Both the position numbers and the translations under genes were made by a program. The notes beneath the pieces were generated by a model. The model ran no database searches. It saw nothing but the letters and a program-made list of their open reading frames with translations, and was not told the origin of the DNA. 54,342 nucleotides of DNA from Methanomicrobiales archaeon (GTDB taxonomy: Archaea > Halobacteriota > Methanomicrobia > Methanomicrobiales > Methanoculleaceae). Shown here one piece after another: positions 20,137 through 29,258 of the stretch (position 1 is the first letter of the stretch; every line of letters starts with the position of its first letter). The stretch covers positions 1 to 54,342 of the forward strand of contig JAAZGM010000017.1 of NCBI GenBank assembly GCA_012511245.1, read 5' to 3'.

Positions 20137-21168
20137 ATGACACTCAAACTCGTGAACGACAGAGAAGAATGGGATGCTTTTGTCGACGGGAGCCCATACG
20201 GGCTGCTCTTTCATAAATGGGACTACATCACGATCACCGCACGGCATGCAGGATACCGTCTCCTCCCGTATGGTATCTACAATGGAGAGGAACCCGTCTG
20301 CCTCGTCCCGCTCTACTTCAGGAGTACACACGGGGTAAAGATGCTCTTCTCGCCGCCGCCCATGCAGGCCGTCATCCCTTATCAGGGGTTTATTCCGGCA
20401 CGCGGGTTTGATACGATGAGACAGAGCAAGAAAGAGGCGATCATAGACCTCATCGCGAGCGACCTTTCCGCCGAGATCGACGCGATCTCGCCGCACTACT
20501 TCTCCCTGACCCTTGTGCCGGGTTTTGCCGATATCCGGCAGTTCACCTGGCGAGGGTACACCCCGAAGGTTCACTACACCTACACGATCGATCTTTCGCG
20601 ATCGATTGAGGCGATCCAGAGCGACTTCCACCACAAACTTCGCAACAGTATCCGGAAGGCCGAGGAAGCAGGCATGAACCTTGTGCAGAGCAACGACATC
20701 TCGGAGTTGTATACCGCGATCTCCCGGCGGTTCAGCCACCCTGATAAGCAGATCCCTATGATCAGGCAGCGCTATTATGAGGAACTCTTCCAGGCATACC
20801 CCGAACACCTTGTCGCCTACTACCTCTATGACCGGGAAGGCACACTCACGGGCGCACTTGCTACACAGGAGTACAAGCGTTTCCTGCTCTGGATAGGAGC
20901 GCCGCGGATCGAGGGGGCGCATGCGGGAAACGAGTACCTCCAGTGGCTCCTGGTCAAGCGTGCAAAAGATAAAGGCTACCGGACGTTTGAGAATATCGGG
21001 GCGAATACACCGGATCTTAACTCATTCAAATCGCGGTTCTGTTCGAACCTGGAGATCTACATGGAGATCTACCGGAAAGATATGATCGGGACGCTGGCGG
21101 AATGGGCGTATAGTTCCATCGCCGGTACATCCTGGCTGAAACGCCGGGTCGCCCCCTACATCGAGTGA
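20137..21168 (+). CDS. FemAB/GNAT-like (BioF2-type) acyl or aminoacyl transferase, copy 2
   Basis: Clear paralog of 18930..19970 (WDAFVDGSPYGLLFHKWDYITI; QEYKRFLLWIGAPRIEGAHAGNEYLQWLLVKRA; GYRTFENIGANTPD). Confidence 0.84.
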   Translation: MTLKLVNDREEWDAFVDGSPYGLLFHKWDYITITARHAGYRLLPYGIYNGEEPVCLVPLYFRSTHGVKMLFSPPPMQAVIPYQGFIPARGFDTMRQSKKEAIIDLIASDLSAEIDAISPHYFSLTLVPGFADIRQFTWRGYTPKVHYTYTIDLSRSIEAIQSDFHHKLRNSIRKAEEAGMNLVQSNDISELYTAISRRFSHPDKQIPMIRQRYYEELFQAYPEHLVAYYLYDREGTLTGALATQEYKRFLLWIGAPRIEGAHAGNEYLQWLLVKRAKDKGYRTFENIGANTPDLNSFKSRFCSNLEIYMEIYRKDMIGTLAEWAYSSIAGTSWLKRRVAPYIE

Positions 21169-22553
21169 TCCGTCGAGAAATCCCTGATCGTGATCGGGAG
21201 GTTCTGGATGAGATACCGGAACTTGCCGCCTCTGGTGCGGGGGATCGCATCGACGAAGCGGATATGGACATTCACCTCGTCGCCGAGCTGCCACTGGAGT
21301 TCCCGGATCAACTTCTCCGTATCCTTCCCGGTGTAGGCGGGTTTTCGGACGATCTTCATGATGAGTTCGCCCCGCTCCTCCTGGTACATCTGGAAATGCT
21401 GGATGTTCTCGAACGCATCCGATTCGTAGTTGATGGGGGTGATGGAGATCAGGTGCCCGTTCCGGGTTACGATGAACTCCTGGAGCCTTCCCTCCACCTT
21501 CTCAAGCAGGGGGTACTGTCTCCCGCACAGGCACCGGTTCTCTGTCGCAACCGCAACGTCCATGGTGCGGTAACGGATGAGCGGGCAGACATAGTTGGTG
21601 AGGTTGGTTGCAACCACCTCCCCCATAGCGCCCGGGTTCCTGACGGGCTGCCCATCCCGTCCGATCAGCTCGACGATGCCATACTCAGGAAAGATGTGGT
21701 AGTGGGTGCCCTCCTCACACTCCCCGGCAAGCACCGTCTGCTCGGAGTTGCCGTACCAGGAGAAGACCCGGCAGCCGAACGTCTCGGTGAGAAGGTCGCG
21801 CTGCCAGGGGTAGAGGTTCTCAGAGCCGCAGAGGATCGCCCGGACGGTCGGGAACGGTTCGATCTCGTGCTCCCGCATGTACCGGGCCAGAATCACGGTC
21901 GTGGAGGGGTAGCCCTGGATGAACCGGGGTTTGAATCTCCGGATCCGGTCGATATAGACGGGGAGTGTCTCCTCGGTCATCTGGTGGGAGGACATGATCA
22001 GCCACCGGCCAAAGAGCGCCCACCGCCAGTAGGTTCCCACATCCACGACGTGCCCACGGAGGATGACACATCGGTCGGTGAACCGGTAGCCGACACGGTC
22101 CCACAGACTCTTCATGAACGCCCATTCCCGGGCGCGGGAGGTCCCCCGCTCGTAGTAAAACCCCATGGGGGTGCCGGTGGAGCCGGATGTGCGCACGTAC
22201 TCGAATGCACTCTCAGGGTAATTCCGGGCCTTTAAATCCGGGAGGTTGGTCTGAACGATCTCTCTGGTCAGAAACGGGAGAAGGGTGAGATCCTCCGGGC
22301 TCCCGATGTCCCCGGGTACAAGGTTGTGTTCCTGAAATATCCGGCGATAGTAGGGGACGTTCTCATAAGCATGGTCGAGCAGATGCGAGAGCGCCTCCGC
22401 CTGGTAGGCTGCAATATCCTCCCGGCTCCACCGCTGCGATTGCTGGAGGAGCGTATACATCTGCCGATATGTGCGGTAAGACGGCACCAGGCTGAGCGCT
22501 TTGACGGTGAGTGGATTTGCACTCGGCGCCCATCGACGAAGACCAGATATCAT
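21156..22553 (-). CDS. CapK-like adenylate-forming protein, copy 2
   Basis: HLLDHAYENVPYYRRIFQEH, SGSTGTPMGFYYERG, WYGNSEQTVLAGECEEGTHYHIFPEYG. Tail-to-tail 13-bp overlap with the preceding FemAB-like gene. Confidence 0.9.
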   Translation of the reverse strand: MISGLRRWAPSANPLTVKALSLVPSYRTYRQMYTLLQQSQRWSREDIAAYQAEALSHLLDHAYENVPYYRRIFQEHNLVPGDIGSPEDLTLLPFLTREIVQTNLPDLKARNYPESAFEYVRTSGSTGTPMGFYYERGTSRAREWAFMKSLWDRVGYRFTDRCVILRGHVVDVGTYWRWALFGRWLIMSSHQMTEETLPVYIDRIRRFKPRFIQGYPSTTVILARYMREHEIEPFPTVRAILCGSENLYPWQRDLLTETFGCRVFSWYGNSEQTVLAGECEEGTHYHIFPEYGIVELIGRDGQPVRNPGAMGEVVATNLTNYVCPLIRYRTMDVAVATENRCLCGRQYPLLEKVEGRLQEFIVTRNGHLISITPINYESDAFENIQHFQMYQEERGELIMKIVRKPAYTGKDTEKLIRELQWQLGDEVNVHIRFVDAIPRTRGGKFRYLIQNLPITIRDFSTDHSM

Positions 22554-22568
22554 ACGTGCACCTCCCGG

Positions 22569-24071
22569 TCAGGCGAACAGATCGGGGGGGATATATTCGG
22601 CAAGTCCTCCCTCACGATCCCCAAAATGTATCGGGAGATCCTGGACGAAGTAACGGTACTTGCCGCGAGCGGTGAGCGGTATGTTGTCGACGTACCGTAT
22701 GGTGATCAGAACATCATTCCCGCAGCTCCTGCTCACCTCCTGGTAGAGATACTCCGCATCCCGCCCGTCAAACGCTGGTTTCCTCACGATATTCAATATA
22801 ACCTCCCCAACCTTCTCCTGGTAGAACTGAAATTGTTTAACGTTATCGAACGCATCGGTATCGATGTTCATGGCAATCCCGGAGAGAAGTTCACCTTTCC
22901 CGGTCACGATAAAGTCCTGAACCCGGCCTTCCACCTTCTCAAGCAGGGGATACTGCCTCCCACATGAACACCGATAATCTGTCGCAACCGCGACGTCCAT
23001 GGTGCGGTAACGGATGAGCGGGCAGACATAGTTGGTGAGGTTGGTCGCAACCACCTCCCCCATAGCGCCCGGGTTTCTGGCGGGCTGTCCGTCTCGCCCG
23101 ATCAGCTCGACGATGCCATACTCAGGGAAGATGTGGTAGTGGGTGCTCTCTTCACACTCGCCGGCAAGCACTGTCTGTTCGGAGTTGCCATACCAGGAGA
23201 AGACCCGGCAGCCGAACGTCTCGGTGAGGAGGTCGCGCTGCCAGGGGTAGAGGTTCTCAGAGCCGCAGAGGATCGCCCGGACGGTCGGGAACGGTTCGAT
23301 CCCGTGCTCCCGCATGTACCGGGCAAGGATCACGGCTGTGGAGGGGTAGCCCTGGATGAACCGGGGTTTGAATCTCCGGATCCGGTCGATGTACGCGGGC
23401 AGGGTCTCCTCAGTCATATGGTGGGAGGACATCAGGAGCCACCGGCCAAAGAGGGTCTTCTTCCAGTAGATGCTATCTTTTGCCGATCCAACGATATAAC
23501 CCCGGAGGACGACGCAACGGTCGGTGAACCGGTAACCGACGCGGTCCCACTGGGTCTTCATGAACGCCCACTCCCGGGCACGGGATGCCCCTTTCTCGTA
23601 GTAGAAACCGACCGGGATGCCGGTTGATCCACCGGTAGTGACGTACTCGAAGGCTGACTCAGGATAGTTCTGGGCCTTCAGGTCAGGGAGGTTGTTCTGG
23701 AGGTCGGCACGGGTCAGGAAGGGGAGGAGGACGAGATCGGCGGGAGTCATGATATCCTCCGGGACAAGGGAGCGTTCCCGGAAGACCCGGCGGTAGTAGG
23801 GAACGTTCTCATAAGCATGGTCGAGCAGGTGTGAGAGCGCCTCCGCCTGGTAGGCCTTAAGTTCTTCCAGGGTCCAGCGGCGGGATTCCTGGAGGAGGGC
23901 ATAAGTCTTCTGATAGACGGTATAGACCGGAAGAAGCCCGAGAGCTTTTGCGGTGAATGATTCCCTGCCGTAAATCCTCTCCCCCAGGCGAATCATGATT
24001 CCCGTCCCCTCCCTTATGTGCTCATCAGTCATAGACACCGAAAATGTAAGGCTGCACTGGTTCCCGACCAT
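22569..24071 (-). CDS. CapK-like adenylate-forming protein, copy 3
   Basis: Same domain; N-terminal half nearly identical to copy 1 and central part closest to copy 2. True start probably MIRLGERIYG, downstream of the ORF Met. Confidence 0.9.
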   Translation of the reverse strand: MVGNQCSLTFSVSMTDEHIREGTGIMIRLGERIYGRESFTAKALGLLPVYTVYQKTYALLQESRRWTLEELKAYQAEALSHLLDHAYENVPYYRRVFRERSLVPEDIMTPADLVLLPFLTRADLQNNLPDLKAQNYPESAFEYVTTGGSTGIPVGFYYEKGASRAREWAFMKTQWDRVGYRFTDRCVVLRGYIVGSAKDSIYWKKTLFGRWLLMSSHHMTEETLPAYIDRIRRFKPRFIQGYPSTAVILARYMREHGIEPFPTVRAILCGSENLYPWQRDLLTETFGCRVFSWYGNSEQTVLAGECEESTHYHIFPEYGIVELIGRDGQPARNPGAMGEVVATNLTNYVCPLIRYRTMDVAVATDYRCSCGRQYPLLEKVEGRVQDFIVTGKGELLSGIAMNIDTDAFDNVKQFQFYQEKVGEVILNIVRKPAFDGRDAEYLYQEVSRSCGNDVLITIRYVDNIPLTARGKYRYFVQDLPIHFGDREGGLAEYIPPDLFA

Positions 24072-24448
24072 TATCAGATTGTTTCAGGATGACCCACCAG
24101 GATGGCCACCCCGGATGCACAGGGATAGTATACCCACAAACAACGTATATAAAAAGTGGCATGGTATCACATCTCTCATCCGTAATCAAGGGCCCATGAG
24201 CAAACAGATCTCCACTTGAAGAGGGAAAAGGAGGGGAGAGACCTGATCCATCTCGTCATATTACCCGGTTTCACGAATTTCCTGTTAAAAAATACTTTTT
24301 TCGCAAACATAACCCGACAACCCCCTGATTGGACAAGATATAAATATGCGAAAGCCTATCAGGGATACGTCTTAGTAAGATAAGGCGGCAGTCACCGGGA
24401 TGTGCATCCTCGATCAGAGGGCGCATACCCGGAACAGGGGGGATAATT

Positions 24449-25633
24449 ATTCTGGATAGGGCTATACCTGACATCAGTAGCAGTGCAGAGGTTTTTACAG
24501 GCCGTTCATCGGATAATGAGACTCTGGCCGAGGTCCGGGCACTGGCCGGCGAACTGCGTAAACGGAATGGAAACGCTCCGCACAGTCTTGACTTTACGGT
24601 TCCCATCGGATGGGAGGAACGGATCGGGCACCTTGACGATCAGCCCATCAGGCGACTGATAATCTTCCTCCGCTCCACGGGGTGCGAGTGGGTCGAGAAG
24701 ACCGGGGGGTGCACTATGTGCGGGTTTTACTGTGCAACGTCCCGGGGCAGGGAGATATCGGCGGCCGAGTACATCGCCCAGTTCGAGCACGTGATGGATG
24801 CCGTCGATCTCGGTGACTACCCGATCGTCTCGATCTACAACGACGGCAATATATTCAACGAACGCGAGATGCCGGTTGCCGCCATCGAGAAGATCTGCTC
24901 GTACATCGACGGCTACAAAAATATCAGGAAGGTGGTCGTCGAATCGAGGATCGATTATTCCCCCGATGAACATGTGGCAAAGATGAAGAAGGCCCTGAAC
25001 GGGCGGCAGCTCGAGGTGGCGTTCGGGTTTGAGTCGGCGAACGCCCGGGTGATGAACCTCTGCATCAATAAGGGATTCTCGGCAAACAACTTCGACGTCT
25101 TCCACTCAAGGATGCGGGGGATGGGCGTGTTGACAAAGCCGCTTCTCCTGGTAAAACCACCGTTCCTCACCGAGGGTGAAGCTATAGACGATATCCTGCA
25201 GACCATATCTTACTGCGTCTCCCGCGGGATCGACTATGTCGACCTCGAGGTGACGACGGTCGAGAAGAACACCGTCGTGCACGAACTCTGGAAGAACAAC
25301 CTCTACCGCCCGCCATGGCTCTGGACACTCATCGAGCTCCTGCAGCAGTGCCGGGAATGGTTCGGGGACCGCGCTCATGTCTATGTCAGCCCCTGGAACT
25401 ACTCGGTCGAGTCGCTTGACTGGGCGCGGAACTGCGGGAAGTGCGATGCCGAGATCACCGGGGCGATCCAGCGCTACAACTCCCACTTTGATACAACGGA
25501 GTTCGAGAGTCTGGACTGCTCGTGCCGGGATGAGTGGCATGAGGGGGCTATGGTGCAGGACATCCGTTCGATCCCGGACCGTATCCAGGAGCAGCTGGCG
25601 TATATCCGGAGTACCCGGCTTTCATCCCCGTAA
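24449..25633 (+). CDS. Radical SAM protein, TIGR01210/archaeosine RaSEA-like; start codon uncertain
   Basis: RSTGCEWVEKTGGCTMCGFYCATS (CxxCxxxC). The first in-frame ATG (24716) lies inside this motif; the frame is open upstream to a stop at 24341 with no in-frame ATG/GTG/TTG. The start given is only a candidate ATT. Confidence 0.65.
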   Translation: MLDRAIPDISSSAEVFTGRSSDNETLAEVRALAGELRKRNGNAPHSLDFTVPIGWEERIGHLDDQPIRRLIIFLRSTGCEWVEKTGGCTMCGFYCATSRGREISAAEYIAQFEHVMDAVDLGDYPIVSIYNDGNIFNEREMPVAAIEKICSYIDGYKNIRKVVVESRIDYSPDEHVAKMKKALNGRQLEVAFGFESANARVMNLCINKGFSANNFDVFHSRMRGMGVLTKPLLLVKPPFLTEGEAIDDILQTISYCVSRGIDYVDLEVTTVEKNTVVHELWKNNLYRPPWLWTLIELLQQCREWFGDRAHVYVSPWNYSVESLDWARNCGKCDAEITGAIQRYNSHFDTTEFESLDCSCRDEWHEGAMVQDIRSIPDRIQEQLAYIRSTRLSSP

Positions 25634-25760
25634 CCGCTTTTTTATATCACATGTGAGCCCACCATCCGGCGTTCGGGCTCTCCCCGGGCGTTCTTTGTAG
25701 GTGCGATGTTTTGAGGCGAGAGGAGCATGAGATACCGTTAGTGGAACGTTGCACCCGGAT

Positions 25761-25783
25761 TCCCCCCTGAGGGTGTGGGGGGA
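25761..25783. terminator. G/C hairpin between convergent genes, possible bidirectional terminator
   Basis: TCCCCCC-tgagggtgt-GGGGGGA, perfect 7-bp arms, in the intergenic region between a + gene end and a - gene end. Confidence 0.4.
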
Positions 25784-25935
25784 GATTACAGATGGTTGCG
25801 GCGGGGTAGAGACAGGGGTGGGGGCTATAGATACCCTGTTTACGCGGCGAAGAGAAGAGTAGAAACTATCGCCGGAGCCATACGTGATTGAAACGGTAGC
25901 AAACTGTCGGCCCCACCCTCAACACCCGGAATGCA

Positions 25936-28083
25936 TCACAACCCAACCCGCCCGAGATCGATCTCCTGCGCCGTCCCGGTATCGATCGACTCCCATGCCG
26001 CAAATGTTGCGATGGTCGTCGCAACACTCCCCGCGAAGTCCGGTTCATCGCCCTTCACGAACGCCAGAAGTTCCTCGGCAAACCCCTTCTCCTGGGTGAG
26101 CCAGCGCCTCTCCCTTGAAGCCTTCCCGTCCCGCCGGAGTTCGAGGTCGCGGAAATCGGTGATCCTCCCGACGGCACCACCGGCAAAGACCTCGATGGTC
26201 TCTTTGGGATACGAACGATCCCCGAGCGTCGTGTAGGTGACGGTGCCGAGCGACCCATCGTCAAACGCCAGGGTCGCCTGGAAGTTGTCGTACTTCCGGA
26301 GCGTCCCCGCCGGCTCGATCGCCCGGGCATAGACCTGGATCGGTCGTGCCCCGGTGACATACTGCATGAAGTCGATGAAGTGGCAGCACTCCGATATCAG
26401 CATACCACCGCCCTGTTCATCGTCGTGCACCCAGTGTTCGGGCGGGATCTGCCCGGCGTTGATGCGGTAGTGCAGGACGACAGGGGTTGCCCGGTCTGCA
26501 AAGAACCCCTTCATCCTCACGGCTAATGGAGAGTGGCGGCGGTTGAACCCGACCATCAACCTCTGCCCGGACTCACCATATGCCTCGACGATCCGGCGGA
26601 GCCCTTCGATATCGGTCGCAAGCGGTTTCTCGACGAAGACATCCTTTCCGGCATACAGCGCCTCGACCGCCATCGGTGCATGGAGATCGTTTCTCGTCGC
26701 GATCACCACCGCATCGATATCGGGATCGTCGAGGATCTTGCGGTGGTCGGTTGTGCAGTAGGCAAACCCGTACTTCTTTGCGACCGTCTGCGCCGAGAGC
26801 CCTGTTGCGGTCGCAAGCCCGGCAAGGTTCACCGGGAGGGCGGGGAGGTGCGGATAGAGGGAGCTCTGGGCGTGGATCCCGGCACCGATGCACCCGAGCG
26901 TCCGGGACGCGGCCGGAGCCTTCCGTACCCGTGTTCCAGGCTTCTGGAGGCGGACGACGGTACCGGAAGCACCAGAACCGTTCGGGCTATACTGCAGGAG
27001 GACCCCGATGAACCGCTCTTTTCCGGTGTTGATGAGGTCGTAGGCCGCCGGCGCATCGTCGAGCGGGAACGTATGGGTGATCAGGCGATCGAGATCGATC
27101 TTCTTCTGGCGCACCAGTTCAAGGAACGCCTCCATGTTCCTCCTCTCCGTCCACCGGACGTAGATAGGGTAGTCGATCCCCCGTTCCTCGTAGTTCCGGT
27201 CGTAGCGACCGGGGCCGTATGAGCGGGAGACGACGACCTCCGCCTCTTTTGCATAGAAGACATCCCGGGGCACGTCCATACCGACGTTCCCGACGACGAC
27301 GACCCTCCCCCTGTCCCTGACCAGACGGCCGGCGGCCTCGATGGGTGCGCTTGACCGGGTTGCTGCGGTGATGACGACCGCATCCGCCCCAAACGGCGAA
27401 AAATTCTGCATCCTCTCTGAGAGGCCGTCGTAATTTGAGACGACATCCGCACCGAAGTCTGCCGCAAGCGCGAGTTTCTTGCGATCGATATCGATCCCGA
27501 TCACCCGGCACCCCGCAGCCTTGAGGATCTGGACGGTGAGAAGCCCGATCAACCCGAGTCCGATCACCGCGACGTTCTCGCCCACCGAGACCTCGGCGTT
27601 TCTCACGCCGTGCATCGCGATCGCCCCGACAGTCGTGAACGCCGCCTCTCTGAAGGTGACACCGTCGGGGATCCTGACACAGAGGTTCTTGGGGACGGAG
27701 ACGTACTCGGCATGGACCGCATATCCGGCCCCGGCACAGGCAACACGGTCGCCGACCTCGAACTCATCGGATCTCGTCGTCACCACTGTGCCCGCACAGC
27801 TGTAGCCAAGCGGTTCTGGTTTTGTGAGACGGCTCATCGCCTGCCGGTAAGCCGGAAAGAGACCGTCCGTCCCGATCTTCTGGACGACTTTCTTCACATC
27901 ATCGGGACGCGCTTTTGCCTTGCCGACGAGCGACTGACCTGCAAGATTGATCAGCGATGACTCCGTGCCGGCACTGATGAGGGAACAGGCATTTTCGACG
28001 ATGACCCCCCTCGTTACAGCAGGAACGGGAACGTTCTCCACCTGGATAGACCCTGATTGTAGATCGAGCAATACCTGTTTCAT
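25936..28083 (-). CDS. Bi-domain oxidoreductase: zinc-type alcohol dehydrogenase fused to Gfo/Idh/MocA dehydrogenase
   Basis: N-terminal GDRVACAGAGYAVHAEYVSVP...VAVIGLGLIGLLTVQILKAAGCRVIGID; C-terminal LGCIGAGIHAQSSLYPHL...EKPLATDIEGLRRIVEAY...GFNRRHSPLA. Confidence 0.93.
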   Translation of the reverse strand: MKQVLLDLQSGSIQVENVPVPAVTRGVIVENACSLISAGTESSLINLAGQSLVGKAKARPDDVKKVVQKIGTDGLFPAYRQAMSRLTKPEPLGYSCAGTVVTTRSDEFEVGDRVACAGAGYAVHAEYVSVPKNLCVRIPDGVTFREAAFTTVGAIAMHGVRNAEVSVGENVAVIGLGLIGLLTVQILKAAGCRVIGIDIDRKKLALAADFGADVVSNYDGLSERMQNFSPFGADAVVITAATRSSAPIEAAGRLVRDRGRVVVVGNVGMDVPRDVFYAKEAEVVVSRSYGPGRYDRNYEERGIDYPIYVRWTERRNMEAFLELVRQKKIDLDRLITHTFPLDDAPAAYDLINTGKERFIGVLLQYSPNGSGASGTVVRLQKPGTRVRKAPAASRTLGCIGAGIHAQSSLYPHLPALPVNLAGLATATGLSAQTVAKKYGFAYCTTDHRKILDDPDIDAVVIATRNDLHAPMAVEALYAGKDVFVEKPLATDIEGLRRIVEAYGESGQRLMVGFNRRHSPLAVRMKGFFADRATPVVLHYRINAGQIPPEHWVHDDEQGGGMLISECCHFIDFMQYVTGARPIQVYARAIEPAGTLRKYDNFQATLAFDDGSLGTVTYTTLGDRSYPKETIEVFAGGAVGRITDFRDLELRRDGKASRERRWLTQEKGFAEELLAFVKGDEPDFAGSVATTIATFAAWESIDTGTAQEIDLGRVGL

Positions 28084-29258
28084 GCATCTTTCTCCCATAC
28101 ACCCGACTGGCTGAGGCAGTCGAGCACCTCTGCGGTCATGAAGAGATCAGGGAAGTTGTTCGACGGCTCAACAGTCGACGATCGGATCCCGAGCAGACGG
28201 GAGAACACCTCAAACGACCGTGTTCCGGCAGCCTCGCCATACCGCCGGCGGGCGATCTCGCGGTACATACCGTAACCGAACCGGAACGCCTGATGTTGCA
28301 GGGGATAATCACCGAGCGACGCCGTCCGCGCCACTGTGGCAACGGATGGGACGAGACCCGCCCATGAACCGGGCTCCCACCTGGGGGCGAGCCCCTGCAC
28401 ATCCTGTTCAAGCCGTGCAAGGCAGCGGGCGGCGTGTTCCCGGTAACGATCGTCCATCCGTGCAGCGTAGACGAACGAGGCAAGGGCAAACGCATACGCC
28501 CCGGAGAGGTAGGAGGCAAAGGAGAGGCCGCTCCTCGACCAGTCGAACCGTCCATCGGGCCGTTGGGCTGCCGCAAGCCACTGCACACCCCTCATGATGC
28601 TCTCGTCGATCCGATCGTCGCAGAGAACTTCGTTCGCTTTTGCGAGATAGTAGATCGTCACCCCCTGGTAGTGCACACAGGGGAGGTTGAAGATGTAGGG
28701 GTATGTCCCCCGATCAACGGTATAGGGGTAGGCACTGTCGGGATGCTGGTGGTGGACGACGTTCTCCGCCGCCCGCAGTGCGGCCGCACGGGCATCCCTG
28801 TCGTCGTAGCGCTCCGCGTACCGGGCGAGGAACGCCCCGCAGGAAGCGTCGACGTTCAGGTGATCGGCGGTGTACCCCCGGGATTTCAGGAAATACCCCG
28901 GCCTCAGCTCCGCCGCGAGGACGCAGTCCCGGGCCTTCTGGAGCGCCTCATCATGCAGACACTGCTCCTTCCCCTCCAGGAGCGCATCGCCGATGAACGC
29001 CGTGATCAGGGCTGATGGTTCGTTGTAGTTCACGTGAACCTCGTTCCATGACCCGTCAGGGTTCTGGCATCCCACGGCATAGTTGAGGAGCGGGGCAACG
29101 AGCGGATCGCCACCCAGCCGGAGCATCGCTTTTGCAACCTCGGCATGCACCCGGTTCCGGATGACGGGAAAGACCGGGTCGCGGATGTATGCGGTCTCAC
29201 CATCGACGACAGCGAGCTTTCGGACCTCCCCGATAACCCGAGAGAGAAGCGAACTCAT
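28080..29258 (-). CDS. Alpha/alpha-toroid (prenyltransferase/glycosidase-like) hypothetical protein
   Basis: CQNPDGSWNEVHVNYNEPSALITAF..., repeated QNPDG / QRPDGRFDW helical-toroid style repeats. ATGA overlap into the bi-domain oxidoreductase gene. Confidence 0.6.
   Translation of the reverse strand: MSSLLSRVIGEVRKLAVVDGETAYIRDPVFPVIRNRVHAEVAKAMLRLGGDPLVAPLLNYAVGCQNPDGSWNEVHVNYNEPSALITAFIGDALLEGKEQCLHDEALQKARDCVLAAELRPGYFLKSRGYTADHLNVDASCGAFLARYAERYDDRDARAAALRAAENVVHHQHPDSAYPYTVDRGTYPYIFNLPCVHYQGVTIYYLAKANEVLCDDRIDESIMRGVQWLAAAQRPDGRFDWSRSGLSFASYLSGAYAFALASFVYAARMDDRYREHAARCLARLEQDVQGLAPRWEPGSWAGLVPSVATVARTASLGDYPLQHQAFRFGYGMYREIARRRYGEAAGTRSFEVFSRLLGIRSSTVEPSNNFPDLFMTAEVLDCLSQSGVWEKDA

Noticed and set aside
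21165-22235. 356-aa + strand ORF over CapK copy 2
   Set aside because: Mirrors similar antisense ORFs over copies 1 and 3 simply because the sense genes are paralogs.
24400-24459. Short ORF from ATG 24400 as a separate gene
   Set aside because: Only about 19 codons; more relevant as a possible frameshifted start of the radical SAM gene.
25634-25935. tRNA or structured RNA gene in the convergent gap
   Set aside because: No cloverleaf or anticodon arm could be traced by eye; only a single C/G hairpin. tRNAscan-SE and Rfam would decide.
25866-26360. Small ORFs near and over the 3' end of the bi-domain oxidoreductase gene
   Set aside because: Arg/Ser/Pro-rich alternative-frame ORFs, no motif.
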